Below, in pieces: positions 47,201 to 62,154 of a DNA stretch of 64,000 nucleotides. The stretch's first letter is position 1, and each line of letters begins with the position of its first letter. Below the pieces are notes generated by a model. The model did no database searches. It was not told the DNA's origin and saw only the letters and a program-made list of their open reading frames with translations. Origin of the DNA: Macrostomum hystrix (taxonomy: Eukaryota; Platyhelminthes; Macrostomidae); the NCBI GenBank assembly GCA_950097015.1, contig CATNEN010000039.1, positions 2,740,001-2,804,000 of the forward strand. The letters are read 5' to 3'. The position numbers were made by a program, and so were the translations under genes.

Positions 47201-47896
47201 TAGGGAAGGTTTTTTGTAGCTACGGATTAAAGTTACCTAGCAACCGTATATTTAACTGGTCCCGTTTTTATCGCTCCGTGCTATGTGTGCGGTTGCTAGA
47301 GCACTTTTTTCTAGATGCATCGATTATTTTACGCCGTTGCTAGGCAAATTTTATCTGTTGCTATGCGCCAAATTTCTCAGGTGTTGCGCGGCCTAGCTTA
47401 CCTGCACAACCAGCAGATCCTGCATCGCGACCTGAAGGGCGCCAACCTGCTCGTAAGCAGCAGCGGCCGGCAGGTTCGCATCGCGGACTTCGGCGCCGCC
47501 GGTCGCCTGGCCAGCCACATGACCGGCGCCGGCGAGTTCAAAGGCCAGCTGCTCGGCACCATCGCCTTCATGGCCCCGGAGGTGCTGCGCGGCGAGAACT
47601 ATGGCCGCAGCTGCGACATCTGGTCCGTTGGCTGCGTCATCATCGAGATGGTGACCACTAAGCCCCCCTGGGACATGCCGGATCTCAGCAATCACCTGGC
47701 TCTGATTTACCTGATCGCCAGCGCCAGCGGACCGCCACCCCTGCCAGACAATCTGCACCCCGGCCTGCGCGATGTGCTGCTCCGCTGCGTTGATCCCAAA
47801 CCGTTTAATCGACCATCGGCCAAGGAGCTGCTGCAGCATCCGCTGTTTACTCACTACCCGGCCATCACCGCCAGGCCCGAGGGACGAAGGGTTTGA
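41222..47896 (+). CDS. MAP3K1: MAP3K1/MEKK1-type kinase with SWIM, RING and TOG domains (nine exons)
   Basis: Exons 41222-41376, 41872-42037, 42537-43216, 43290-43414, 43774-43961, 44687-45229, 45335-45735, 45852-47016 and 47381-47896 join in phase to 1312 residues (human about 1510). Exon 1 is short and starts [14 protein letters not shown] zinc finger: about 240-275 (CSCGRG, CVHILFV). RING: 344-396 ([16 protein letters not shown]), an E3 ligase module. Armadillo/TOG-like helical region: about 420-750. Polyglutamine and proline tracts follow. Kinase domain: about 1035-1300, with GIGAFS loop, Lys1061 (AVK), HRDLKGAN (Asp1158), DFG at 1177 and APE at 1206; all catalytic residues are present. 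The family activates MKK4/7-JNK and ERK cascades and ubiquitinates partners. Intron 8 is GC-AG and carries a hairpin; introns 1, 2, 4 and 5 hold minisatellites. AATAAA is at 48088. Confidence 0.96.
41400..41795. repeat. Minisatellite filling MAP3K1 intron 1
   Basis: Irregular copies of CACCTGTGACCCACCACTAA and the related CAGCCACTGACTCACC, together forming higher-order blocks of about 84 bases. Confidence 0.9.
42068..42425. repeat. 16 bp minisatellite filling MAP3K1 intron 2
   Basis: About 20 copies of AGTCACTTGACTCACC, interrupted twice by TCTTCTCTTTACTCACC. Confidence 0.95.
43440..43740. repeat. 25 bp minisatellite filling MAP3K1 intron 4
   Basis: The core is GCACTCAATCTAATCTCCCC plus AAGA; about seven good copies, flanked by degenerate AATCTGCA-type copies. 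Confidence 0.88.
44030..44665. repeat. 23/25 bp minisatellite filling MAP3K1 intron 5
   Basis: The core is GTCTACCAGAATCCCACACC followed by TGAA or CTGAA/CTAAA; about 25 copies with two length classes. Confidence 0.94.
47017..47380. other. MAP3K1 intron 8: GC-AG intron with GTTGCTAGG hairpins
   Basis: The donor is CAG|GCGAGT and the acceptor TTTCTCAG. GTTGCTAGG and its complement CCTAGCAAC recur about nine times. Positions 47027-47038 and 47045-47056 are perfect 12-base complements around a six-base loop, ten bases after the donor. No in-phase GT donor exists before the first stop. Confidence 0.75.
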
Positions 47897-49805
47897 GTCA
47901 TGCACTTTATGGCTTGTGGATAGCCGAGTGTTTGATACTTATTGCGTACACTGGATGTATGCTGTGCAGTTTTTACGGATAGGTGCTCAACATTTTACCG
48001 CTTGTAGCGACTTATTCTACCTGTACTTTGAAGGTCTAGTCGATATTTGTGGATTCAAACTTGGGACCACCTCGTATCTCAAGACGTAATAAACAGCTAA
48101 AATTTCTTTGCCGAGACTAAATTAAGTGACAATTTTGCTAAATACACTACTCACCGCGCGTTCTAGTCAGTAGGCAGCAATGAGCATGCAGCTAGCATTC
48201 ATGCATGGGTTGTAATACTTTTACCAGATGCTGTATCCATCACCAGTCAGTTTCTTGTCTAATCTCAGCTGACCCAAATCCATGCTCAGCTGCTGCCTCT
48301 CAATGGGTGTGCTAGCACTTCACTCCGACCGCGTTTTTGGAGTTCGGTCGTTTCGACAGCTTTTTGTGTGTTTTTATCAGTTTTTTGTTTATTTGTTCTT
48401 CTAAAGAAAAGTACAGTTTTTTCTAACGCAATCCAATTTTTCATTTTTTTATCTGTTGTTAGTTTTTAAGCTCTGTCGCATTTTTGCGATTTAAATTCAC
48501 TTTTTATTACTCATAATCACATTGACCTAATATTTGTGCTTCTTTATATCATGTTTACTTTGTGTTTTGTATTAGTTATTTATACTTCAGCCATACGCAG
48601 CTTCTTCTAATGATTTTGATTTGTTAATATATTCGCCATATCTATGTTCACTTTATACAGTACTCACAAAAACTGCTATCACTTTGTACTACTATTAGTA
48701 GCAAGCTGCGATGCTTGCCGTTATCCACCTCTTTGATGAATTTCTTGAGTCTTTTTTAGCAACTGGACTATTTCCAGATATTTGTACCAGTATATCTGCG
48801 AATAGGTGTACTTTTATCTGTTTTACGAAGCTCTTAACTAAAACGCATTGTGAATGAGATTCATTGATTATTAAGAGAGATGTCGTTAATTGATAACTAA
48901 TACAGAACTTTGATCGCTAAAATTGCTCTCTTTCACGTGAATTGTACACATCGCATCGGTTGATTGATTGTGCCCCCTAGCGTGTACTTTTATTCGCGAG
49001 TTGTACTTTCAAACAATTTTGGATTTTTTGTTTCCCAGTGAGACTGCGGTGCAATCCATTGTCCAGGCCTCACTAATTTGCTAGCCGTCTTCATTTCTAG
49101 TCCTGTTTTTTTAGTTTCCTGGCTGCCTTTTTTGACACTAGACTGATAATAACACAAATGTACTTTAATACTACTGGCTGTACATTAGTAGTGTGCTGAG
49201 CGACTGGAATCTTCAGTTTGACTGTTTTCTATTTCATCAATTTGTTGTCGCCTTTCGGTGCCGCTTGGAAAATCTTGTCCCATTGACTTGCTTTTGGCTT
49301 CATTGAGCAACCGTTTTCCCAATTTACCAATAAAGGCCAACTTCCGCTCTGTTTTTGTACATTTTTGTTTACAATTTTCTTTTTTTAACAAGTTAAACAA
49401 TGTCGACTGCCTGCTCTCCGATTTACTCCAGTGACTCTGGGTGCGCCAGCCATTTCGATAATTAATTTGTAAAGCACCTTTTTATTCGTGGCTACTACTT
49501 ATAGTAGCTTCATTTGTACATGTTTGAACTCATTCTCAACTTGCATCCGTGCGCTTATATTTATACTCCAGTCTTTTGCCAGTTTTGGCACCTAATCATT
49601 TATAACAAATCAGTTATTGACTCAAATATCATGCTCAAAGATGCTAGGCGCAAGCCGGGCCTAGGTGAGACCAGCTGCTGCTGCTGCTGCTGGCTCCACT
49701 CTTACCCGCCTGCCCTGCTCAACTCAACTCAAAAGATAATTCTCTAAAGCTGTTGTTATGCTGACTTGAATTATTCACTTTTTCAGTGGCTTTTTTCCGT
49801 GCTTT
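47897..49805. other. MAP3K1 3' UTR and intergenic DNA
   Basis: AATAAA at 48088-48093 suits MAP3K1. The rest is T-rich noncoding DNA without a supported gene. A short (CTG)n run occurs near 49676. Confidence 0.55.
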
Positions 49806-49810
49806 TTATC

Positions 49811-49811
49811 A

Positions 49812-49848
<37 letters not shown>

Positions 49849-49861
49849 GTCTGTCTGTCTC

Positions 49862-49956
<95 letters not shown>

Positions 49957-49977
49957 GTCTGTCTGTCTGTCTGTCTC

Positions 49978-50016
<39 letters not shown>

Positions 50017-50177
50017 GTCTGTCTGTCTGTATGTCTGTCTGTCTCTCTGTCTGTCTGTCTGTCTGTCTCTCTGTCTGTCTGTCTGTCTGTCTGTCTGTAT
50101 GTCTGTCTGTCTCTCTGCCTGTCTCTCTGCCTGTCTGTCTGTATGTCTGTCTGTCTGTCTGTATGTCTGTCTGTCTC

Positions 50178-50222
<45 letters not shown>

Positions 50223-50320
50223 ATGTCTGTCTGTCTGTGCTGGGTGTCTGTCTGTCTCTCTGCCTGTCTGTCTGTGCTGGGTGTCTGGGTGTCTGTCTGT
50301 ATGGCTGTCTCTCTTTCCTA
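49811..50320. repeat. (TGTC)n microsatellite, about 500 bases
   Basis: TGTC repeats with interspersed TCTC, TATG and a TGCTGGG variant. ORFs on both strands are pure Cys/Leu/Ser or Thr/Asp/Arg repeat and are not genes. Confidence 0.96.
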
Positions 50321-51354
50321 TACAGTCTAGTGGCAGGCTCATCTTACCTCGCAGGTGTAAGAAGTCCTTGATTAATGTCTGCCTTTTTGCCAGTGTGAAA
50401 TCCGTGACCTGCAAAGTCCCTTAACTGGGGATCTATAAACTGGGAGAAATCTGGAAGCTGTTGATCGCCAACAGGTTAGAAGTAGAGCGGTCTCGTTTTC
50501 GTCAGGTTATTAATAAGATTCGCAGGTGTGAAGTTTCGGTTCGTTGGTGGTGCATTTGCCTCGCGCTGAAGGCTGCTGATGCTGATGGTCGAAATTTCAT
50601 GTAGGTGCCAGTTTATGCAGCTACTGTTAGTAGTGCGTAGCGGCACTAGTAGAAATGCTATCTGAGGCCAGATCCAGTCAGAAGCTTGATTTACGCAAGT
50701 CCTGCCCGCTTCGTTATTGACTTACCCATCAATTGTTGGCATTTTTGGGCTGCAGAATGCGAACGGCCTAATAAGGGATTGAGGGGAACGCGGGGGATGG
50801 GTTTAGTTTTCAGTTGCGCGCACTCTTAGACTCTCCAACCAACGGTGAAAACCGTTTTTACTATATAAACTGTTTGCACTGCTACCCTGTTTGGAGATTA
50901 AGATGTTATATGGCTGACCCTACCTGTTAGATAGGTACCTACCTGTTAGACAAACACATACCTATTAGACGTGTATATATGCCTACCTACAGACAGATAA
51001 TAATTCGATAGATCAAGTGTCTTGCTCCAGCTCACAAATTGCTTTTAATTTTATGGGCCCGAATTCGAACTTCTGACCTGTCAGTCAGACGTCACTGGAA
51101 GGACTGGAGGGAGGAATCTCATGGACAAAAACAATTATACTCGTATTTATTATGGGTGGTGGGGCCGCTGTGCCTTTGCGCAGTATCTGTGTGCGTGTGT
51201 GCTTATAGGAGTCTCGCTGGCTGCGGGTCTATAGTGTCACCAAATGATGTGCCATTGCCCGCAGCCCTCCTGCAATTTTTATTTTTTAATTGTCATGACG
51301 CCAACAACATTCTTTATTTGAAATGAAGCACACTTTTTGCGGGCACTAAATTAC
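50321..51354. other. Intergenic DNA with repeat remnants
   Basis: Contains a minus-strand B-box-like fragment (GTTCGAATTCG, near 51062-51072) of a probable SINE and the dispersed-repeat copy at 51160-51273. No gene is seen. Confidence 0.5.
51160..51273 (+). repeat. Dispersed repeat family, copy 3
   Basis: Shares GTGTCACCAAATGATGTGCC, ATTGCCCGCAGCCC and CTCGCTGGCTGC with the copy at 14683-14838, plus a more diverged GTGTGCGTGT region upstream. Confidence 0.75.
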
Positions 51355-51482
51355 CTGTGCCCTAAATAGTGCCCTAAATGCCCTAAATAGTGCCCTAAAT
51401 GCCCTAAATAGTGCCCTAAATGCCCTAAATAGTGCCCTAAATGCCCTAAATAGTGCCCTAAATGCCCTAAATAGTGCCCAAA
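51355..51482. repeat. 21 bp tandem repeat upstream of the C2 gene
   Basis: About six copies of GCCCTAAATAGTGCCCTAAA ending about 100 bases before the C2-gene start codon. Confidence 0.95.
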
Positions 51483-51584
51483 AAGCGTGCCTTATCTTCG
51501 CATACATGTAGCTGTCTACGGGCATTCAAGCCCATCTCGTCACTGCGATTTTTTGTTCTGAGCTAGCTAGTTAGTACCATAGAC

Positions 51585-54500
51585 ATGCCTTTCAAGAGCA
51601 TGCTTTCTCAGCTTGGGACGGGCAATCTCGCCCCAAGTGCTCGTCCCGAGTTTACTTGGCGATCGTTCATGTCGCGTTTGGCTGTCCAGGAGGCCGTCGC
51701 AGCGGCTAGAGGCGACTGCATCAGCGGTCAGAAGCAGCAGCAGGATGTCTTCGAGTACGACTCGCCAGCCGACACCTGCGACTCCTTCGATGACAACTCG
51801 CTGAGCCAGGCAGCCGCGGCCGACACCGCAGGCCAGAAAGTTAGGAAGCGGATTCGCCAGATGTACAAGTCGTTTCGGCGACGGGGCAACGAACAACCCG
51901 AGGAGAAGCGCAACGCTACTCAGGTGGAAACTCTTGCCAGGTGTTTCAGCAATTATCTGATCCCATTCCTATCTGATCCCATTCCTATCTGGTCCCATTC
52001 CTATCTGATCCCATTCCTCTCTGATCCCATTCCTATCTGATCCCATTCCTATCTGATCCCATTCCTATCTGATCCCATTCCTTTCTGATCCCATTCCTAT
52101 CTGATCCCATTCCTATCTGATCCCATTCCTATCTGATCCCATTCCAATCTGATCCCATACTATCTGATCCCATTCCTATCTGATCCCATTCCTATCTGAT
52201 CCCATTCCTATCTGATCCCGTTCCTATCTGATCCCGTTCCTATCTGATCTCATTCCTATCTGATCCCATACTATCTGATCCCATTCCTATCTGATCCCAT
52301 TCCTATCTGATCCCATTCTCATTCTGATCCCATTCCTATCTGATCCCATTCCTATCTGATCCCATTCTCATTCTGATCCCATTCCCACTTTTAATCTATT
52401 CCCACTTTGATCCCATTCCACCTGAACTCAATCGAACCTATATATGCACACATACCAGCTGTCCGCCGAAGCTGAGGCGGCGGTAGCGGTCGCGGCGGCT
52501 GCGGCAGCTGCGGCGGCACCCGACCGGACGACAGTTTCGCAGCAGCGCACGGATGCCAGTCGGAGTCGTCTCGTTGCCGGAGGCGCGGAGCTCTTATCCT
52601 TCACCAATCACTCCGGGGCCAACGCCAGCACCTGCGTCAGCATGAACAACAGCGAGAAGCAGCAGCGGCAGCAGCTTCACCTGCTGCAGACAAACGTCAA
52701 CAACGAGGGAGTCAGCGAGCTGGAGGTGGTCCAGTCGGTTTTGTCACAACCCGGTGGTGGGGATCAAACTCGGGACGACGACTTGTACTCTGTGCTCACC
52801 GTGGACGCGGAGGAGTTGCGTAATTGTGAGTTGACTTTGGTGCCTGTGCTGTAATTGTTTATAGTGTCTTCAAAAGCCTGGATTCTCATGTGAGCTCAAG
52901 CTAGCTCAAGCTACTGAGTTTTCTATGAACACGTGTTATCTGGCAAAGACGGTGGTTGTAGCCTAGCGGTTAGAGACTCGGACTCACGAATCGAAGGTCG
53001 GGTGTTCGATTCCCAACTCCACTGGAGCATTTTGTGCCCTTTAGCAAGACTCAATATCTGGGTTAGTTAAGGGTGGGTGAGGCGTCCGCTCCAGTCCATT
53101 GGACTGTGCAGCCGTACGCAGCCTTCAGATGCGCCGCACCACAGCAGTGGCTGTGCTGTCGGTTGAACGAAATGAAAACAATCGTTGTTGAGTCTCCCTT
53201 GAGCGCTTGTCTCACTTGTCCATTTTGTGCCAACACAAACACAGCTATTAAAGCCTGCTGCTTTGATACATAACTAAGAAGCTACGGATAATTGTGCCTT
53301 CAATATTTTAATTTTTTTTACTGACTTTCTCCGGTATTAAAAACTCCTGCCATCCCCTAATAGATGTACATTAAATGTACATTGAGTGACGGGAAGTAGA
53401 GGTTTTTTAAAGAGCTGCTGCTGATAAGAAAAATTAACTAGTCTAGGGCTTCGCAGGCATAATTTTTCCACCAATCAAAGGCTGCCGAGGGGGGTTGGTT
53501 TATCAGAGTGACGTTATGTTTATAATTCTGGTGGTTGACAGAGAATATCAAATGAACATCTAAGGTGACATTGTACATACAAAGCACCGCACAATACATC
53601 TAGGAAAATTGTAATTTATTGCAGGGAATGGAAACCTCTGGTCCGCGAGCGACCCTCCACGCCTGCTACCACCTGCTCTCCCAGTTTCATCTGTCCTGTG
53701 TTTAATCTCATGTCTTTACTGTACCATCCCTGCCAGCCTTATCTCTCCCTGTCTCAACTCTGCCAGCCTTAACTCTCCCTGTCTCATCTCTGCCAGCCTC
53801 ATTTCTCCCTGTCTCATCTCTCCCTGCCTCATTTCTCCCTGTCTCATCTCTCCCTGCCTCATCTCTCCCTGTCTCATCTCTCCGTGCCTCATCTCTCCCT
53901 GCCTCATCTCTCCCTGTCTCATCTCTCCGTGCCTCATCTCTCCCTGCCTCATTTCTCCCTGCCTCATCTCTCCCTGTCTCATCTCTCTCTGCCTCATCTC
54001 TCCCAGTCTCATCTCTCTCTGCCTCATCTCTCCCTGCCTCATCTCTCCCTGTCTCATCTCTCCGTGCCTCATCTCTCCGTGCCTCATCTCTCCCTGCCTC
54101 ATCTCTCCCCTGTAAAGCCTTCGCCTTTGTATTTTAGATATTCTCTTTGACCCGGCAGAAACTGCTGCCCTAAGTTTCATTCCTCGAATTACCGGATGAT
54201 CTACATCGCGAATTCCAATTCTGCTAAAGGGGAATTTACTAAAACCAAAAAGACAGGCGGGGGGAATTGTAGGGATGTGCTGAAACCCGAGCCGAGGAGT
54301 TCGGATAATTTTCCCGTTGGATTGCAGCCGACAAATACAGTTTAACTTACGGATGCACCTGGCCTATAGGAGTGCGCTGTCTGTGTTGATTCAACTGCAG
54401 CTTGTTGGGACCAGAGACCAGGACCAGGACTACCTGGCCAAGCTGTCAGGGAGGCGATGTGGAATACGACCTGCGTGGGCTTCTGTATTCAGGAGGGTGG

Positions 54501-55452
54501 CCCATTGGGACAATGTCATTGCTATGGAAGCTATTGCCGTGATTGCTTGTGAACATGGAGACTGACAGCTCCAGAGTTTAATTGGGAAATCGGGAAGAAA
54601 AAGGGGATGAGAGATAGGGAAGGAAATGGGGATGAGAGATAGGGAAGGAAATGGGGATGAGAGATAGGGAAGGAAATGGGGATGAGAGATAGGGAAGGAA
54701 ATGGGGATGAGAGATAGGGAAGGAAATGGGGATGAGAGATAAGGAAGGAAATGGGGATTAGAGATAGATTAGGAGATGACAGATCGATTAGAAGATAGCA
54801 GATCGATTAGGAGATGGGAATGGGAGATCGAGAATGAGCTGGAAAATAGAGAAGGGGATGGGGATGGGAGATCAAGAAGGCAATGGGGATGGGAGATCGA
54901 GAATGAAATGGGAATGGGAGATCGAGAAGGAGCTGGGAGATAGAGAGGGAGATGGGGATGGGAGATCGAGAATAAAATGGGAATGGGAGATCCAGAAGGA
55001 GATGGGAATGGGAGATCGAGAATGAAATAGGAACGGGAGATCGAGAAGGGGATGGGGGATGAGAAGGAGAGAGGTTGAGCGAATCCCGCCCGCCATCTGC
55101 CATTGTGCCAGTCTACTCTGACGTGTACGTGGTTGCCGAGTGCGAGGGCGTCCGGCTGAAGACCAAGCGCACCAACCGGCTCGAGGACATCCAGATGTCG
55201 TTCATGTTCTACCGGCGGCGCAGCACCACCGAGCCGATTGAGTTCAAGATGTACGCCAATCACCAGGGTCTGGGCAGGCGAGTCCTGATTGGCCAGCTGA
55301 GCCTGACACTGCAGCCGGGCGAGCCCTTTGACGGCATGAGCGTCAGGCGCAGCATCCGGGAGCGGCCGGGACTCCGGCGGGACGGCGGCTCGGGCCTGCT
55401 GTTCAACTTCCTCTCCGGCCTGCTGCACACGCAGCATTTGTCCGGGGTCTGA
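51585..55452 (+). CDS. Uncharacterised protein with a C-terminal C2 domain (three exons)
   Basis: Exons 51585-51923, 52459-52825 and 55112-55452 join in phase (0, then 1) to 348 residues. The first 113 residues include a Gln-rich patch, an acidic DVFEYDSPADTCDSFDDNS stretch and a basic RKRIRQMYKSFRRR helix. Exon 2 opens with a long Ala run and is otherwise Ser/Gln-rich and disordered. Its last residues (LYSVLTVDAEELRN) form the first strand of a C2 sandwich that continues in exon 3 as SDVYVVAECEGVRLKTKRT, FMFYRRR and VLIGQLSLTL. The closest resemblance I recognise is the C2 domain of calpain-5/6-like and ferlin-like proteins. Calcium-binding Asp residues are mostly absent, so calcium-independent binding is more likely. 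No enzyme domain is seen. The function is unknown; an extra exon in the 2.3 kb intron cannot be excluded. Confidence 0.65.
51950..52392. repeat. 16 bp minisatellite filling the C2-gene intron 1
   Basis: About 27 copies of CTATCTGATCCCATTC. Confidence 0.95.
52950..53135 (+). repeat. tRNA-derived SINE in the C2-gene intron 2
   Basis: A tRNA-like head with an A box (TAGCCTAGCGGTTAGAGAC) and a B box (GTGTTCGATTCCC) is followed by the tail motifs TTAAGGGTGGGTG, CAGTCCATTGGACTG and CAGCCGTACGCAGCC, the same as the inverted copy at 14185-14348. Confidence 0.78.
53136..53734. other. C2-gene intron 2, unique part
   Basis: No exon is recognised. An acceptor-like TTATTGCAG near 53625 is followed by an open stretch without a domain. 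Confidence 0.4.
53735..54112. repeat. 15 bp polypyrimidine-rich minisatellite
   Basis: About 25 copies of CATCTCTCCCTGCCT with GTCT and CGTG variants. ORFs on both strands are repeat artefacts. Confidence 0.95.
54317..54565 (+). other. 82-codon ORF in C2-gene intron 2, status unknown
   Basis: An ORF preceded by an acceptor-like TTGGATTGCAG (ends near 54328) and with balanced, non-repetitive composition. The encoded peptide resembles no family I know. It could be a terminal exon of an alternative transcript or chance. Confidence 0.25.
54595..55070. repeat. Two adjacent purine-rich arrays before C2-gene exon 3
   Basis: The first (54600-54770) repeats GGAAGGAAATGGGGATGAGA at 25 bp spacing, about seven copies. 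The second (54840-55060) is a looser GATGGGAATGGGAGATCGAG family. They may share an origin. Confidence 0.9.
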
Positions 55453-55464
55453 CTGGGTGACTTC

Positions 55465-55655
55465 AGTGACGGGTGTCAGTGCTAACAGGTGTCAGTGCTA
55501 ACAGGTGTCAGTGCTAACAGGTGTCAGTGCTAACAGGTGTCAGTGCTAACAGGTTTCAGTGCTAACAGGTGTCAGTGCTAACAGGTGTCAGTGCTAACAG
55601 GTGTTAGTGCTAACAGGTGTCAGTGCTCACAGGTGTCAGTGCTCAAAGGTGACGA
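55465..55655. repeat. 16 bp minisatellite after the C2-gene stop
   Basis: About 12 copies of AGGTGTCAGTGCTAAC starting within 20 bases of the stop codon, probably in the 3' UTR. Confidence 0.95.
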
Positions 55656-56579
55656 TTTTAACTAATTGCTGTCATATTTAAGCGCGAATTAAGCAGTAAG
55701 TTCATATGCTTATAATAAATTGTTAGGCATGCATTATAAACAGGCAAGAATTCCGCAGACCTGCCGGATGATATTAGTTTTTTCAGGTTCCCAGCAGAAG
55801 TCGGTGTTATTTTTTGTGCTTTTACGTCTGCGCCAACCCCAAGTTGCCGACAAGAGCAGCGAAGAACACAATGCGGCAAGCTGGCGAAGAAAAAGCTTTG
55901 CTCACAGATTCTGTCGGCCTCTAATTGGAGCGAATTTTGCTTTAGGCTAAATCTGGCCTCACAAAAACCTGGCCTCGAAAAGAAGCTCGTTACCAATGCT
56001 CTGCCTGTCCGCCTGTCGCACACTTGTCTTTTGTATTCTCAATTTAGTCACGCCCAAAGACCTTCGATCTATTTCTGTATAGTAAAAAAATTCTAAATTC
56101 AAATGAGAAACAACTCATCTGAGAAAACATCAAAATAACTTTTCCCCATTGCGAACTTAATTTTTAACACATCATTTAGTGACTTTTGAGGGGGAAAACG
56201 ATGGAAAGCTAGTCTTTGTTTTAAACACTGCTGTCTAAAAACATATATTCATCTAAGTAGATCTCGTCCCATCCCTTCACATCCCATCCCATCCCTGCAC
56301 ATCCCATCCCATCCCATCCCATCCCATCCCATCCCATCCTTACACTTGATATTTTCTGATCTCTTCAGCATGCTTTTAACACTGAATGTATTTCCCATTC
56401 TATTCTGAGCTCTACCAGCCAATCAGATGGACCCTTGGCCACGGGCGAATCAGGCAGTGAGCAGCTAAACTAAGCAGATTTTATAAGCCATTATCCTCAG
56501 CCTTTGCGCTGTCAAACCCAAGAAAGCCTTGAAGTGGACTCTCCCAATCACAGTCGCCTACTTCTAGTACTTCCTAGCT
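55656..56579. other. Intergenic DNA between the C2 and 7TM genes
   Basis: Unique sequence apart from a short (CATCC)n-type run at 56275-56338. No gene is recognised. Confidence 0.5.
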
Positions 56580-60986
<4,407 letters not shown>

Positions 60987-60989
60987 AGT

Positions 60990-61478
60990 GTGTCGGGATT
61001 CTGAAGGGTGTGGGGATTCTGAAGGGTGTGGGAATTCTGAAGGGTGTGGGGATTCTGAAGGGTGTGGGGATTCTGAAGGGGTTGGGGATTCTGAAGGGGT
61101 TGGGGATTCTGAAGGGGTTGGGGATTCTGAAGGGTGTGGGGATTCTGAAGGGTGTGGGGATTCTGAAGGGTGTGGGAATTCTGAAGGGTGTGGGGATTCT
61201 GAAGGGTGTGGGGATTCTGAAGGGGTTGGGGATTCTGAAGGGGTTGGCGATTCTGAAGGGTGTCGGGATTCTGAAGGGTGTCGGGATTCTGAAGGGTGTG
61301 GGGATTCTGAAGGGTGTGGGGATTCTGAAGGGTGTGGGGATTCTGAAGGGTGTGGGGATTCTGAAGGGGTTGGGAATTCTGAAGGGTGTGGGGATTCTGA
61401 AGGGTGTGGGGATTCTGAAGGGTGTGGGGATTCTGAAGGGTGTGGGGATTCTGAAGGGTGTTGGGATTCTAAATGCAT
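60990..61478. repeat. 18 bp minisatellite directly after the receptor stop
   Basis: About 27 copies of GGGTGTGGGGATTCTGAA, starting within ten bases of the stop codon, in the 3' UTR or flank. ORFs of about 200 codons on both strands are repeat artefacts. Confidence 0.96.
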
Positions 61479-61880
61479 GTCGTTTGGATTCTCGGAGTAA
61501 ATTTAACAAGATGTAACTTTTATTTAGCTTATTCGTCTCGTTTTTTTCTTAGATTAACGTTTCGAATATTAGATTTTGTTATTATGTATAGACATAAGTT
61601 ACTTTGTGCACTTATTAAATTTTATGAACACATTGTATTGTCGACGTCAATTCACTGACCAGAGACACGGGCATAATTTCCTGATGTGTGGTTTTATGCT
61701 GCACGTGTACTCACAGTCAATAATCATTATTTGTTTATTCATATTCGCTCATCATCCTTGTTATATTCATTCCGTGCAGCGTCAGAACAAATAAATAAAC
61801 AAGAGCTAAGTCTAGCCCTGCTGAACTGCTGTGTTTGGCTGTTCAACTGAATTTCAGGGGCCGGGACATGCGCATCTGCT
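61479..61880. other. Downstream of the receptor gene
   Basis: AT-rich. AATAAA at about 61790 is a candidate polyadenylation signal for the receptor transcript. No further gene is seen. Confidence 0.45.
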
Positions 61881-61884
61881 ATTT

Positions 61885-62085
61885 GAGCAACTGCAGGAAT
61901 TTGAGCAACTGCAGGAATTTGAGCAACTGCAGGAATTTGAGCAACTGCAGGAATTTGAGCAACTGCAGTTATTTGAGCAACTGCAGTTATTTGAGCAACT
62001 GCAGGAATTTGAGCAACTGCAGTTATTTGAGCAACTGCAGGAATTTGAGCAACTGCAGTTATTTGAGCAACTGAGGGAATTTGAG
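61885..62085. repeat. 18 bp minisatellite
   Basis: About 11 copies of GCAACTGCAGGAATTTGA, with AGTTATTT variants; each unit has a PstI-like CTGCAG palindrome. Confidence 0.95.
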
Positions 62086-62108
62086 GACAGAAGGAATTTC
62101 ATCCGAAA

Positions 62109-62109
62109 A

Positions 62110-62150
<41 letters not shown>
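62109..62150. repeat. (GT)n microsatellite
   Basis: About 20 GT dinucleotides following the 18 bp array. Confidence 0.95.
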
Positions 62151-62151
<1 letters not shown>

Positions 62152-62154
62152 TGA

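Noticed and set aside
49766-50424. Cys-rich ORFs that resemble a secreted protein
   Set aside because: The Cys-Leu-Ser pattern is the translation of TGTC microsatellite DNA in every frame.
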